From positions 1-64,000 of the forward strand of contig JASMKH010000009.1 of the NCBI GenBank assembly GCA_030749435.1: 64,000 nt of DNA, in the 5' to 3' direction. Under the pieces are notes generated by a model. It was given only the letters and a program-made list of their open reading frames with translations. It was not told where the DNA came from and ran no database searches. Made by a program: the position numbers and the translations under genes. Positions 10,121 to 18,717 of this stretch are shown here, piece after piece. Each line of letters begins with the position of its first letter. The first letter of the stretch is position 1. The DNA is from Phycisphaerales bacterium. Its GTDB lineage: Bacteria > Planctomycetota > Phycisphaerae > Phycisphaerales > SM1A02.

Positions 10121-10759
10121 GTGAGAATCGTGATTACCGCCGGACCCACCCGCGAACCGGTCGATGCCGTCCGGCTGCTCACCAACAGATCATCCGGAAG
10201 CATGGGGCGTGCGGTTGCACGGCAGGCCCGCATTCGCGGACATGACGTGCGCCTGCTGCTCGGACGGGGCGCCGGTTCCCCTCCAGAAGACCTGCGTGAA
10301 TGCACGATCGCCTTTGACACCACCGCCGAACTGCAGTCCCTGCTTGAGACCGAGTTTCCCCGGGCCGACCTGTTGATCATGGCAGCGGCCGTGGCCGATT
10401 TCATTCCGGTGCCCGGGCCGCAGGCCAAGCGACGCCGGAGCGACGGGCCATGGGACTTGCGGCTCGAGCCCGCCCCCGACCTGGTCGCGGCGATCGCGGC
10501 AACCAGGACGCCCTGCCAGCGGGTCATCGGCTTCGCCCTCGAGCCAGCCGAGGACCTTGAGTCCCGCGCCCGCGCCAAGCTCGCCCGAAAGGGACTCGAT
10601 GCCATCGTGGCCAACCCGCTTGAAACCATGGAGTCGAGCCGTGTCTCGGGCATCTTCATCACCTCCGAGGGCACCACGATGAGGGCGCCAGCCGACCTTC
10701 CCAAACCCGCCTTCGCCGCGTGGCTGCTGGATCGAATCGACGACTCGGCCGGACCGTGA
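10121..10759 (+). CDS. coaB: Phosphopantothenate-cysteine ligase (standalone CoaB/DFP C-terminal domain)
   Basis: RIVITAGPTREPVDAVRLLTNRSSGSMGRAVA ... ADLLIMAAAVADFIP ... VIGFALEPAED; GTG start inferred inside the longer ORF 9902-10759. Confidence 0.85.
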   Translation: MRIVITAGPTREPVDAVRLLTNRSSGSMGRAVARQARIRGHDVRLLLGRGAGSPPEDLRECTIAFDTTAELQSLLETEFPRADLLIMAAAVADFIPVPGPQAKRRRSDGPWDLRLEPAPDLVAAIAATRTPCQRVIGFALEPAEDLESRARAKLARKGLDAIVANPLETMESSRVSGIFITSEGTTMRAPADLPKPAFAAWLLDRIDDSAGP

Positions 10760-10796
10760 CGGGGTGGGGCCGCCCCCCGCTATCCTCCCTCACCCA

Positions 10797-12287
10797 ATGT
10801 CCACCGACCTGACACGAAACGAACCACACGGCCCGGCCGGACCTCGCACGTGGACGCTGGCGATCTGCATCGGCGGCTCACTGCTCATGGCCATCCCGCT
10901 CTTCTGGGGCCTCTTCGCCACCCACCACGAGGCCCACGCGGAGCATGCCCACGCCCCGAACGGCTGGATCATCGGAACCCTGCCGTTCATGCTGATCCTC
11001 AGCGCCATCGCGCTGCTGCCGCTGCTCCCGAAGACAGCTGGATGGTGGCACAGCAACCTGAGCCGCTTTCTGGTCGCGGTGCTCTGTGGTCTCGCCACGC
11101 TGGTCTACCTCTGGATCGTCGAGGGTTGGCAGGCGGTCGGTCTGACGCTGGATCATGCCGTCCTTCAGGAGTACATACCCTTCATCGTCCTGCTGTTCAG
11201 CCTCTACGTCATCAGCGGCGGCATTCACATCGGCGGCGATGTGCGTGCCCACCCACTGGTCAATACAGGTTGGCTCGCAGCGGGCGCGGCCATCGCCAGC
11301 TTCATCGGAACGACGGGCGCCAGCATGCTGCTCATCAGGCCGCTGCTCAATACCAACCGGGAGCGACGGCACAAGGTGCACACCGTCGTCATGTTCATCT
11401 TCCTGGTAAGCAACATCGGCGGCACACTTCTTCCGATCGGCGACCCGCCGCTCTTTCTGGGCTACCTCGCCGGCGTTCCGTTCTTCTGGACGCTCGGCCT
11501 GTGGGTTCCCTGGGCGATCGCCTGCATCCTGCTGCTCATCATCTACTACGCGTGGGACTCCGTGCTCTACAAACGCGAGCCCGAAGTCGTCCGGCTCTTC
11601 GACAAGGCCAACGTCCAGCCCCTGCATCTCGAAGGTGGCATCAACATCCTCTGGATGTTCGGCGTCGTCGCCTGCGTCGCGTTCATCGCACCGGGCAAGC
11701 CGGTGCCAGGCACCACCATGGAGGCATTCGACTTCCTTCGGGAGTTGATGATGCTCCTCTTCGTCGTGCTCTCCCTTGCCACAACCGCTCGGCACGTCCG
11801 CGAGTCGAATCACTTCGAGTACGGCGCAATCATCGAGGTCGCCGCGTTGTTCATCGGCATCTTCGTTGCGATGCAGGTGCCACTGACCGTGCTGAAGGCT
11901 CAAGGCGAGGAAATGGCCGCCATCCTCTCCGAGCCATGGATGTACTTCTGGATCACGGGCGGACTGAGCAGCCTGCTCGACAACGCTCCGACCTACCTCG
12001 TGTTCTTCCGGCTCGCCGAGGCTGGCACGCCCGCTGGCGCTGACGGGGCAATGCAACTTCTGGACGGTGGCTGGATCAGTGAGTCGCGTCTGATCTTCAT
12101 CTCGCTGGGCGCCGTTTTCATGGGCTCGATGACCTACATCGGTAACGGCCCCAACTTCATGGTGAAGGCCATCGCGGAGCAGACGGGCGTCAGGATGCCG
12201 TCCTTCTTCGGATTCCTGATCAGGTACAGCATCCCGGTCCTGCTGCCGGTGTTCGTCCTCATCACCGTGCTCCTCGTGGCCTTTTGA
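10797..12287 (+). CDS. Sodium:proton antiporter / ArsB-NhaD-type ion transporter
   Basis: Polytopic membrane protein with GTTGASMLLIRPLL, NIGGTLLPIGDPPLFLGYL, SSLLDNAPTYLVFF, GNGPNFMVKAIAE motifs of the IT superfamily. Confidence 0.85.
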   Translation: MSTDLTRNEPHGPAGPRTWTLAICIGGSLLMAIPLFWGLFATHHEAHAEHAHAPNGWIIGTLPFMLILSAIALLPLLPKTAGWWHSNLSRFLVAVLCGLATLVYLWIVEGWQAVGLTLDHAVLQEYIPFIVLLFSLYVISGGIHIGGDVRAHPLVNTGWLAAGAAIASFIGTTGASMLLIRPLLNTNRERRHKVHTVVMFIFLVSNIGGTLLPIGDPPLFLGYLAGVPFFWTLGLWVPWAIACILLLIIYYAWDSVLYKREPEVVRLFDKANVQPLHLEGGINILWMFGVVACVAFIAPGKPVPGTTMEAFDFLRELMMLLFVVLSLATTARHVRESNHFEYGAIIEVAALFIGIFVAMQVPLTVLKAQGEEMAAILSEPWMYFWITGGLSSLLDNAPTYLVFFRLAEAGTPAGADGAMQLLDGGWISESRLIFISLGAVFMGSMTYIGNGPNFMVKAIAEQTGVRMPSFFGFLIRYSIPVLLPVFVLITVLLVAF

Positions 12288-12314
12288 ACTGCATGGGATA
12301 GCATGTGGCTTCCC

Positions 12315-12515
12315 ATGCGAATCGACGTCAACGGTCAACCTATGCATCTGGACGAGGCGATCTCGATCGAGCAGTTGCTTGATCGCCTGGATCGCACTCC
12401 GGGCCCATGCGCGGTGGAACGCAATGGCCTCCTCGTCCCATGGCGAACACGCGAAGCTGTGCAGGTTGAAGATGGCGACGCCATTGAGGTTGTGACCCTC
12501 GTCGGAGGAGGATGA
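12315..12515 (+). CDS. thiS: Sulfur carrier protein ThiS
   Basis: Small ubiquitin-like protein ending in diglycine: [18 protein letters not shown]; adjacent to thiG. Confidence 0.9.
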   Translation: MRIDVNGQPMHLDEAISIEQLLDRLDRTPGPCAVERNGLLVPWRTREAVQVEDGDAIEVVTLVGGG

Positions 12516-13381
12516 AGATGAGCATCACGCAAACCGAGTCGGGAGTTGAGACGGCGCCGCTCGCGATCGGCCAACACACGCTCCGAAGCCGCCTCGTCGT
12601 GGGCACAGGCAAGTACGAGACGTATGAGGTCATGCAGGAGGCGCTCCAGGCGAGCGGGTGCGACGCCGTCACTGTGGCGGTCCGCCGGGATCGGCTGCTT
12701 GACGCCCAGGGCCGATCACTGCTCGACCATCTCGATCTGGACAGATACACGGTGCTCCCGAATACGGCTGGCTGCTTCGACGTTGCCGACGCGATTCGCG
12801 TCGCACGGCTCGGTCGTGATCTGCTCGAACAACTGGGGAATCCCGGCGCGGACTGGGTCAAACTCGAGGTCCTGGGTGATCGAGCGACCCTGCTCCCCGA
12901 CCCGGTCGGAACACTGGAGGCCTGCCGCGAACTCGTCGCCGACGGCTTTACGGTGCTGTGCTACTCCAGCGACGATCCAATCATGGCCTGCAGGCTCCGA
13001 GACGCTGGTGCCGCCGCCGTCATGCCCGCAGGAAGCCCGATCGGATCGGGACGCGGCATCGCCAACCCCGGGGCCATCGCAATCATCCGCGACTTGCTCA
13101 AGTGCCCGGACCAGGGCGGCGACCCCGACTATCCCCTGATCGTCGATGCCGGTGTCGGGACGCCGAGCGATGTGACGCTCGCCATGGAACTCGGTGCCGA
13201 CGGCGTCCTGCTCAATACCGGCATCGCCCACGCGAGCGAACCGGTCCGCATGGCCCACGCCATGCGGTGCGCCTGCGAAGCCGGATACCACGGCATCCGC
13301 GCCGGCCGCATCGGCCGCACGCTCTACGCCACGGCCTCCAGTCCCTGGACCGGCGTGATCGGCAGCATCCCGGGCGAATAG
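12512..13381 (+). CDS. thiG: Thiazole synthase ThiG
   Basis: [96 protein letters not shown]. Confidence 0.96.
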   Translation: MKMSITQTESGVETAPLAIGQHTLRSRLVVGTGKYETYEVMQEALQASGCDAVTVAVRRDRLLDAQGRSLLDHLDLDRYTVLPNTAGCFDVADAIRVARLGRDLLEQLGNPGADWVKLEVLGDRATLLPDPVGTLEACRELVADGFTVLCYSSDDPIMACRLRDAGAAAVMPAGSPIGSGRGIANPGAIAIIRDLLKCPDQGGDPDYPLIVDAGVGTPSDVTLAMELGADGVLLNTGIAHASEPVRMAHAMRCACEAGYHGIRAGRIGRTLYATASSPWTGVIGSIPGE

Positions 13382-13389
13382 GCCACAGT

Positions 13390-14787
13390 TCAGTGGTCGA
13401 CGCGCGTCCCCAGAAGCGGTTCGACCTCGGCGAGGCGGGCAGCGACGTCCTCGTCGTTCCTCGCTTCCAGATTGAGCCGCAGGAGTGGCTCTGTGTTGCT
13501 GGGGCGGACATTGCACCACCAGTCTCCGAGATCCACGGTGATGCCGTCCAGCCGATCAATCGTCGCGTCGGGAAAGGCCGACGCCAGTCGCTCCATCGCG
13601 GCCGTCTTGTCGTCCACCTGAAAGTTGATCTCCCCGCTCTGGCTGTACCGCCTCGCCTCCGCAATGATCTCACTGAGCGGACGACCGTCTTCGACCACCG
13701 CTGTGCACACCGAGGCAAAGGCCATGGCACCCGAGTCCGCGTTGAAGTTCTCGCGGAAGTAGAAGTGCCCCGAGAGTTCTCCGCCGAAGACGGCATTGTG
13801 ATCGGCCATCGCCTGCTTCATGAACACGTGCCCGACTCTGCTTCGCAGTGGATCACCGCCGGCCTCTCGAACGAGTTCGCTGGTGCTGCGGCTGCTCCGA
13901 AGATCGAAGACGACCGCGCCTCCGCCGGACGCTCGAAGGAAGCGTTGACCAAGCCACCCGGTCACCAGATCGCATCCGACGATTCCGCCCTGCTCATCCA
14001 CCACCATGCAGCGATCGGCGTCACCGTCGAAGCAGATCCCGAGCGCACAGCCCTGAGCGACCGTGGCTTCCCGAACCTGCTGGAGATTCGCCTCCACCAG
14101 CGGGTTGGGCTCGTGCACGAAGGTGCCCGACGTGTTGTCGAAGTTGATCTTCAGAATCTCGATGCCGGGAACATCCTCGAAGAGTTTGGGGACCATTGTT
14201 CCGGCCATGCCGTTGGACGCGTCGACGGCCACCTTGATGGTGACCGCTCCACTCAGAAGGTCGTCACCGAGCATGCCGAAGACATGTTCGCGGTAGGCGT
14301 CCCAGAGGTCGATCGTCTCGAGAGACCCCACCAATGGGGCATCGCCTTCACTGCCCGCATCGGTTGCCAGTTGCCTGATCTCCTGCAACCCCGTTTGCTC
14401 GCCGACGGGCTTGCCGTGCAGGCGACTGATCTTGAAGCCGTTGTAGTTGGCGGGATTGTGGCTGGCCGTCGTCTGCACGCCACCGATGCATCCTTCATGA
14501 TTGACTGCGAATGGCACACACGGCGTGTCGACCAGCCCGACGTCCAGCACGTCACCACCCCGAGCGCGGATCCCGGCCTGCAGGGCCGCGACCAGTCCCG
14601 GGCTGGTCAGCCGCATGTCGTGGCCCACGGCCACCGTCCGCCGCCGCCGCTCGGGCAATGCCTCCAGACCCCGCTGCGCGAGGAGAAACTCCGCCACGCC
14701 GCATCCGATCCGATAGGCCACGGCCTCGTTCAAGGGATCAGGAACGGTGGCACGAACGTCATACGCTTTGAATACGGTGCTCAACAT
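13390..14787 (-). CDS. manB: Phosphomannomutase/phosphoglucomutase
   Basis: FKAYDVRATVPDPLNEAVAYRIG, TASHNPANYNGFKI, CFDGDADRCMVVDEQG, GGELSGHFYFRENF, NTEPLLRLNLEA. Confidence 0.93.
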   Translation of the reverse strand: MLSTVFKAYDVRATVPDPLNEAVAYRIGCGVAEFLLAQRGLEALPERRRRTVAVGHDMRLTSPGLVAALQAGIRARGGDVLDVGLVDTPCVPFAVNHEGCIGGVQTTASHNPANYNGFKISRLHGKPVGEQTGLQEIRQLATDAGSEGDAPLVGSLETIDLWDAYREHVFGMLGDDLLSGAVTIKVAVDASNGMAGTMVPKLFEDVPGIEILKINFDNTSGTFVHEPNPLVEANLQQVREATVAQGCALGICFDGDADRCMVVDEQGGIVGCDLVTGWLGQRFLRASGGGAVVFDLRSSRSTSELVREAGGDPLRSRVGHVFMKQAMADHNAVFGGELSGHFYFRENFNADSGAMAFASVCTAVVEDGRPLSEIIAEARRYSQSGEINFQVDDKTAAMERLASAFPDATIDRLDGITVDLGDWWCNVRPSNTEPLLRLNLEARNDEDVAARLAEVEPLLGTRVDH

Positions 14788-14818
14788 AGGCGGCATGGTA
14801 CCGCTCGGGGCGGCGCCC

Positions 14819-16831
14819 CTAGTCGTCGGCGAGATCCTCAACTCGGATTCCCCCAGGAAGCGCCTGCGTGAACGCGCGGCCGTACTGCTTCCGAACGATG
14901 CGTGAATCGAGCACCGCGACCAGCCCGCGATCGTGACTCGACCGGATCAGTCGACCGATGCCCTGACGGAACCGCTGCACGGCCCGTGGAAGCGTCTCGT
15001 CCCGAAACGCCGAGCCTCCCGCGGCCTTCACCGCCTCGCACCGCGCCTCCACCAGAGGTCGATCCGGTGGCTCGAAAGGCAACCGCGTGATGATGACATT
15101 GCGAAGCGATGCCCCCGGCACATCCACACCCTGCCAGAAACTCGCCGTCCCGACCAGCACACCACCGTCCCGCTGACGGAACCGCTCCACCAGCGCGCCG
15201 GGCGGCCCGTCACGCCCCTGCACCAACACCTCGCCGCCTGCCTCGCGGAGCCTCGCCTCGCCCCTGGAGGCGATCGCGTTGACGATTCGAAAGCTCGTAC
15301 ACAACACCAGGGCGTCGCCTGAGGTTCGATCGACCAACTGCACCACCCGGTCGATCAACGCATCGACATACCCCGCCTCGGAGGGCTCCGGCATGCCGGA
15401 GTCGATGACGAGCCGCATCTGGCTTGCCAGATCGAACGGGCTGCCCTCCAGCAGCGTTTCGGCCTCAACACACCCAAGCCGCGACGCGACGTGACCGAAT
15501 CCCTGAGGCGGGCTTGACAGCGTCGCACTGGTGAGCACCACGCCCTTGCCGCCACCGAACAGCGCGGTTCCGAGCACCGGCGCCACATCTATGACCGTGC
15601 ACCTGAGCGCCGGGCGGGGGGTCCGATCCCGCCCCTGCTCCAGGCCGTCGAGGTAGTACACGGCCCCATCAACGTCGTGCGCCAGCAGCCGACGGATTCC
15701 CGTCGCCATGCCGCCCGCGCGAATCGCCCATGCCGCCAGTTCGGCACGCGTTTCGTCATCGGCGCAGGCACTCCGCGCCGCGGTGATCGACTCCGCAAGC
15801 GATTCGAGCGGTGTCGAGAGCACATCCTCCACGATGTGCGGTTGCCGAATCCGGCCACCCGGCACGCCACTGCGTGACTGCCAATCGAGCAGCGCATCGA
15901 AAAACTGTTTCGCCGCAGCCCTCGACGCTCGAACATGCACCACGCAGCGGGCAATCGCGCCGTCGCCCTCCTGCGAGCCGAGCCAGCCCCGCTTCTCGTC
16001 CGCGCTCAGCAGCGCATTGAGCAACCGTTCGACGCCCGCCTCCGAGACCTGCATACCGAAGTGGTCTGCGGCCACGTCCTCGACGGCGTGCGCTTCGTCG
16101 AGTATCACGTGATCGTGCTCAGGCAGCAGTGCCGCCCCGCCGAGCCGGAGCGCCATGTCGGAGAAGAACAACGCGTGGTTGCAGACCAGCAGGTTGCCCT
16201 GCTGCATCCGCTCGCGGTCCCGCTGGTAAAAGCACTCGTCATACCGGGGGCACTTGGATCCCATGCAGTTGTTCGCATCGCTCTGAACATGCTCCCAGAC
16301 GCCCCCGCGTGGCAGTTGCGGCAGCGTCGCGCGTGTTCCGTCCGAGGTTTCGCGAGCCCAAGCGTCGATGATGTCCAGCGATGCTCGCGAAGGGGCGTCC
16401 ATGCCGGCCCGCTTCCTGCGGCGTGCAAGATCGAGCCTGCGGCGGCTGAGGTAATTCGCCCGCCCCTTCACGAGGACGGGCTTCACCGATCCCCGCCTCA
16501 GCGGCAGAAGCAGCGGGATGTCCTTGTTGAGAAGCTGCTCCTGCAACGCGATGGTGTGGGTCGACACGACCACCCGCGCCCCCTCCGACTCGATGCAGTC
16601 CATCGCCGCAAGCAGATAGGCGAACGACTTGCCCACACCGGTTCCCGCCTCGGCCAGCAGCGTCCGCTTCGCTGCAAGCGCTTCGGCGATGGCCCGCGCG
16701 AGTCGCACCTGTTCCTGCCTGACCTCGAAGCCCGGCAGCGTCTCGACGAGTTGGCCACCTTCCGCCAGAAGGTCGACGAGTTCACCGTGCCTCACGAGGA
16801 ATCCCACCGATCGGAGCGCGGGCCGGCTCAC
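14819..16831 (-). CDS. dinG: ATP-dependent DNA helicase, DinG/XPD family
   Basis: Walker A EAGTGVGKSFAYL, DEAHAVEDVA (DEAH), Cys cluster NNCMGSKCPRYDECFYQRDR, GVDVPGASLRNVIITRLPF, QGIGRLIRSSHDRG. Confidence 0.92.
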   Translation of the reverse strand: MSRPALRSVGFLVRHGELVDLLAEGGQLVETLPGFEVRQEQVRLARAIAEALAAKRTLLAEAGTGVGKSFAYLLAAMDCIESEGARVVVSTHTIALQEQLLNKDIPLLLPLRRGSVKPVLVKGRANYLSRRRLDLARRRKRAGMDAPSRASLDIIDAWARETSDGTRATLPQLPRGGVWEHVQSDANNCMGSKCPRYDECFYQRDRERMQQGNLLVCNHALFFSDMALRLGGAALLPEHDHVILDEAHAVEDVAADHFGMQVSEAGVERLLNALLSADEKRGWLGSQEGDGAIARCVVHVRASRAAAKQFFDALLDWQSRSGVPGGRIRQPHIVEDVLSTPLESLAESITAARSACADDETRAELAAWAIRAGGMATGIRRLLAHDVDGAVYYLDGLEQGRDRTPRPALRCTVIDVAPVLGTALFGGGKGVVLTSATLSSPPQGFGHVASRLGCVEAETLLEGSPFDLASQMRLVIDSGMPEPSEAGYVDALIDRVVQLVDRTSGDALVLCTSFRIVNAIASRGEARLREAGGEVLVQGRDGPPGALVERFRQRDGGVLVGTASFWQGVDVPGASLRNVIITRLPFEPPDRPLVEARCEAVKAAGGSAFRDETLPRAVQRFRQGIGRLIRSSHDRGLVAVLDSRIVRKQYGRAFTQALPGGIRVEDLADD

Positions 16832-17528
16832 CCGGCCGCCTTGGGTACATTCGCGGCATCGGCCCGGTCCGCCGCACGACCACGATGGTGCCGGACGGCG
16901 TGCGATGCGTCAGTTCAACCGTACCGCCGAGCACCTTGAGTGCCTTGCGAGACGCTTTGATCTCCTCATCCGCCCGCTGCCCCTTGATCGCCAGCAGCAC
17001 GCCGCCCTCGACCAGCAGCGGCAGGCTGAGTTCCAGCAGGACAGGAAGACCCCCAACCGCGCGAGCAGTCACGACGTCCCAGGCAGCCCGGCCCCCACCT
17101 TCGGGCGTTCCAAGCGACTCGGCTCGCTCGGCGATGACGGTGACATGGTCGAGCCCGAGCGCCTCGGCCGTCTCAGCGAGGTACCGGGCCTTCTTTCCGG
17201 TGGCTTCCAGAAGCGTGATGGGAAGCTCAGGCATCGTGATCGCGAGCGGAATGCCCGGCAGCCCGCCTCCGGACCCGATGTCGATCAGGTTCCGCGCCCC
17301 GGCCGCCTCGACAAACGCAAGCAGCGCCAGGCTGTCCAGAACGTGCCTGCTCCACGCCGACTCCCGCTCAACGATTCGGGTGAGATTCATCCGCCGGTTG
17401 GCGGCGTCCAGCAGATCGAGAAAGTGTGCCAGTCGCCCGATCTCGTCCCTGCTCAGCTCAAGCTCGTAAGGCCCGGCCAATCTCTGAACTGCAGCGACCT
17501 CATCCATACGAATCATCCTCGGAGCCAA
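16782..17528 (-). CDS. rsmG: 16S rRNA (guanine527-N7)-methyltransferase RsmG
   Basis: NLTRIVERESAWSRHVLDSLAL, IDIGSGGGLPGIPLAITMPE, VTARAVGGLPVLLEL, C-terminal YPRRPGEPARAP. Confidence 0.95.
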   Translation of the reverse strand: MAPRMIRMDEVAAVQRLAGPYELELSRDEIGRLAHFLDLLDAANRRMNLTRIVERESAWSRHVLDSLALLAFVEAAGARNLIDIGSGGGLPGIPLAITMPELPITLLEATGKKARYLAETAEALGLDHVTVIAERAESLGTPEGGGRAAWDVVTARAVGGLPVLLELSLPLLVEGGVLLAIKGQRADEEIKASRKALKVLGGTVELTHRTPSGTIVVVRRTGPMPRMYPRRPGEPARAPIGGIPREAR

Positions 17529-18717
17529 ACTCGAACGTCTCCCGCCACAGGCGACTTGGGGGCCGCAATCCGACGTTGAGCAGAAGGCCGATCAGCAACC
17601 ATACCGCCACCAGGCTCGACCCACCGGCACTGATGAATGGCAAGGTCATTCCCGTGATGGGCATCACGCCGATCGTCATGCCGGTGTTGACCACCATCTG
17701 CGTAACAAGCAGCGTCGTCGCCCCAACCGCCACCAGCCTCCCGAAGGCCTCCCGACACTGCGCTGCGACGAGCAATCCGCCGAGCGTCAACAATCCGAAC
17801 AGCCCCCACGTCACAATCGCGCCGGCAAGCCCCCATCTGGCGATGATGACAGCGAACACCATGTCGTTGTGTTCCTCCGGGAGATGGTTCCAATGCACCA
17901 GCCGCTGCGCCTGCTCGCGACCATGCCCGGTCAACCCACCGGCGCCCACCAGCGTCATCGCTCGCTGCCCCTGATATCCGATGTCGTCAACAAAGGTCGT
18001 ATCACCCTGCATCTGAGCCCACATGGCCATGATGCGATCACGCTGATGCGGACGCAGCAGCGGCGTCATCGCCCCGGCACCGATCAGGCCCAGCAGGCCC
18101 ACGATGCAGAGGTCACGCAGCCGCGCACCGGCCGCGATCAGCATCGCAATGGCCGTCGGCAGGAACAGCAGCGCGGTCCCGAGATCCGGCTCCAGCAACA
18201 CGAGTCCCATGGGAACCAGCGCGATCAGCAGCGGCGGCAGCAGGCCGCGAAGACGACGGTGATTGCGTCGGAACCGCAGCCATGTGGCGATCGCCAGGAC
18301 CACCGCGACCTTGGCCAGTTCCGAGGGTTGAAAGTCCATGACGACGAGGTTGATCCACCGTCTCGCGCCGTTCCGGGGACGAACAATGGCCTCCGGGACG
18401 CCCGGGACCAGCAGAAACACAAGCAGCACCGCGACCCAGATCAGCAGCGGCCAACTGATCCACTGCAGAAACCGGTGGGAGGGCCAGGTCACCATGGCGG
18501 CGGCCAGAAGCCCGATCGCCAGAATCGCACTCTGCTTCGGGACAAGTTCCGGGCGGGTCGTCCCGATGGCGGCCAGTCCAATTGCCGTCAGCACGATGGC
18601 CGCCGCCACACACAGCCAGGCGGGCGTCAACCAGTTCACCCGGTGCAGCCACGTACGCCGTGAGGTCCGGCGAAGACCGCCACCCGGCCGAACCACGCTG
18701 CGGGCCCTTCCGCTCAC
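17500..18717 (-). CDS. rodA: Rod shape-determining protein RodA (SEDS peptidoglycan polymerase)
   Basis: GARRWINLVVMDFQPSELAKVAVVLAIA, EPDLGTALLFLP, EEHNDMVFAVIIARWGL, PFISAGGSSLVAVW. GTG start overlaps the upstream PBP2 stop (GTGA). Confidence 0.92.
   Translation of the reverse strand: MSGRARSVVRPGGGLRRTSRRTWLHRVNWLTPAWLCVAAAIVLTAIGLAAIGTTRPELVPKQSAILAIGLLAAAMVTWPSHRFLQWISWPLLIWVAVLLVFLLVPGVPEAIVRPRNGARRWINLVVMDFQPSELAKVAVVLAIATWLRFRRNHRRLRGLLPPLLIALVPMGLVLLEPDLGTALLFLPTAIAMLIAAGARLRDLCIVGLLGLIGAGAMTPLLRPHQRDRIMAMWAQMQGDTTFVDDIGYQGQRAMTLVGAGGLTGHGREQAQRLVHWNHLPEEHNDMVFAVIIARWGLAGAIVTWGLFGLLTLGGLLVAAQCREAFGRLVAVGATTLLVTQMVVNTGMTIGVMPITGMTLPFISAGGSSLVAVWLLIGLLLNVGLRPPSRLWRETFEFGSEDDSYG

Noticed and set aside
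11155-11409. Small internal ORFs inside the antiporter gene
   Set aside because: Alternative frames of a confident polytopic transporter.
12288-12314. Possible TPP riboswitch before thiS
   Set aside because: Only 27 bp separate the antiporter stop and the thiS start, too short for a THI element.
12958-14871. 637-aa plus-strand ORF across thiG and opposite manB
   Set aside because: Out-of-frame/antisense read-through over two confident genes.
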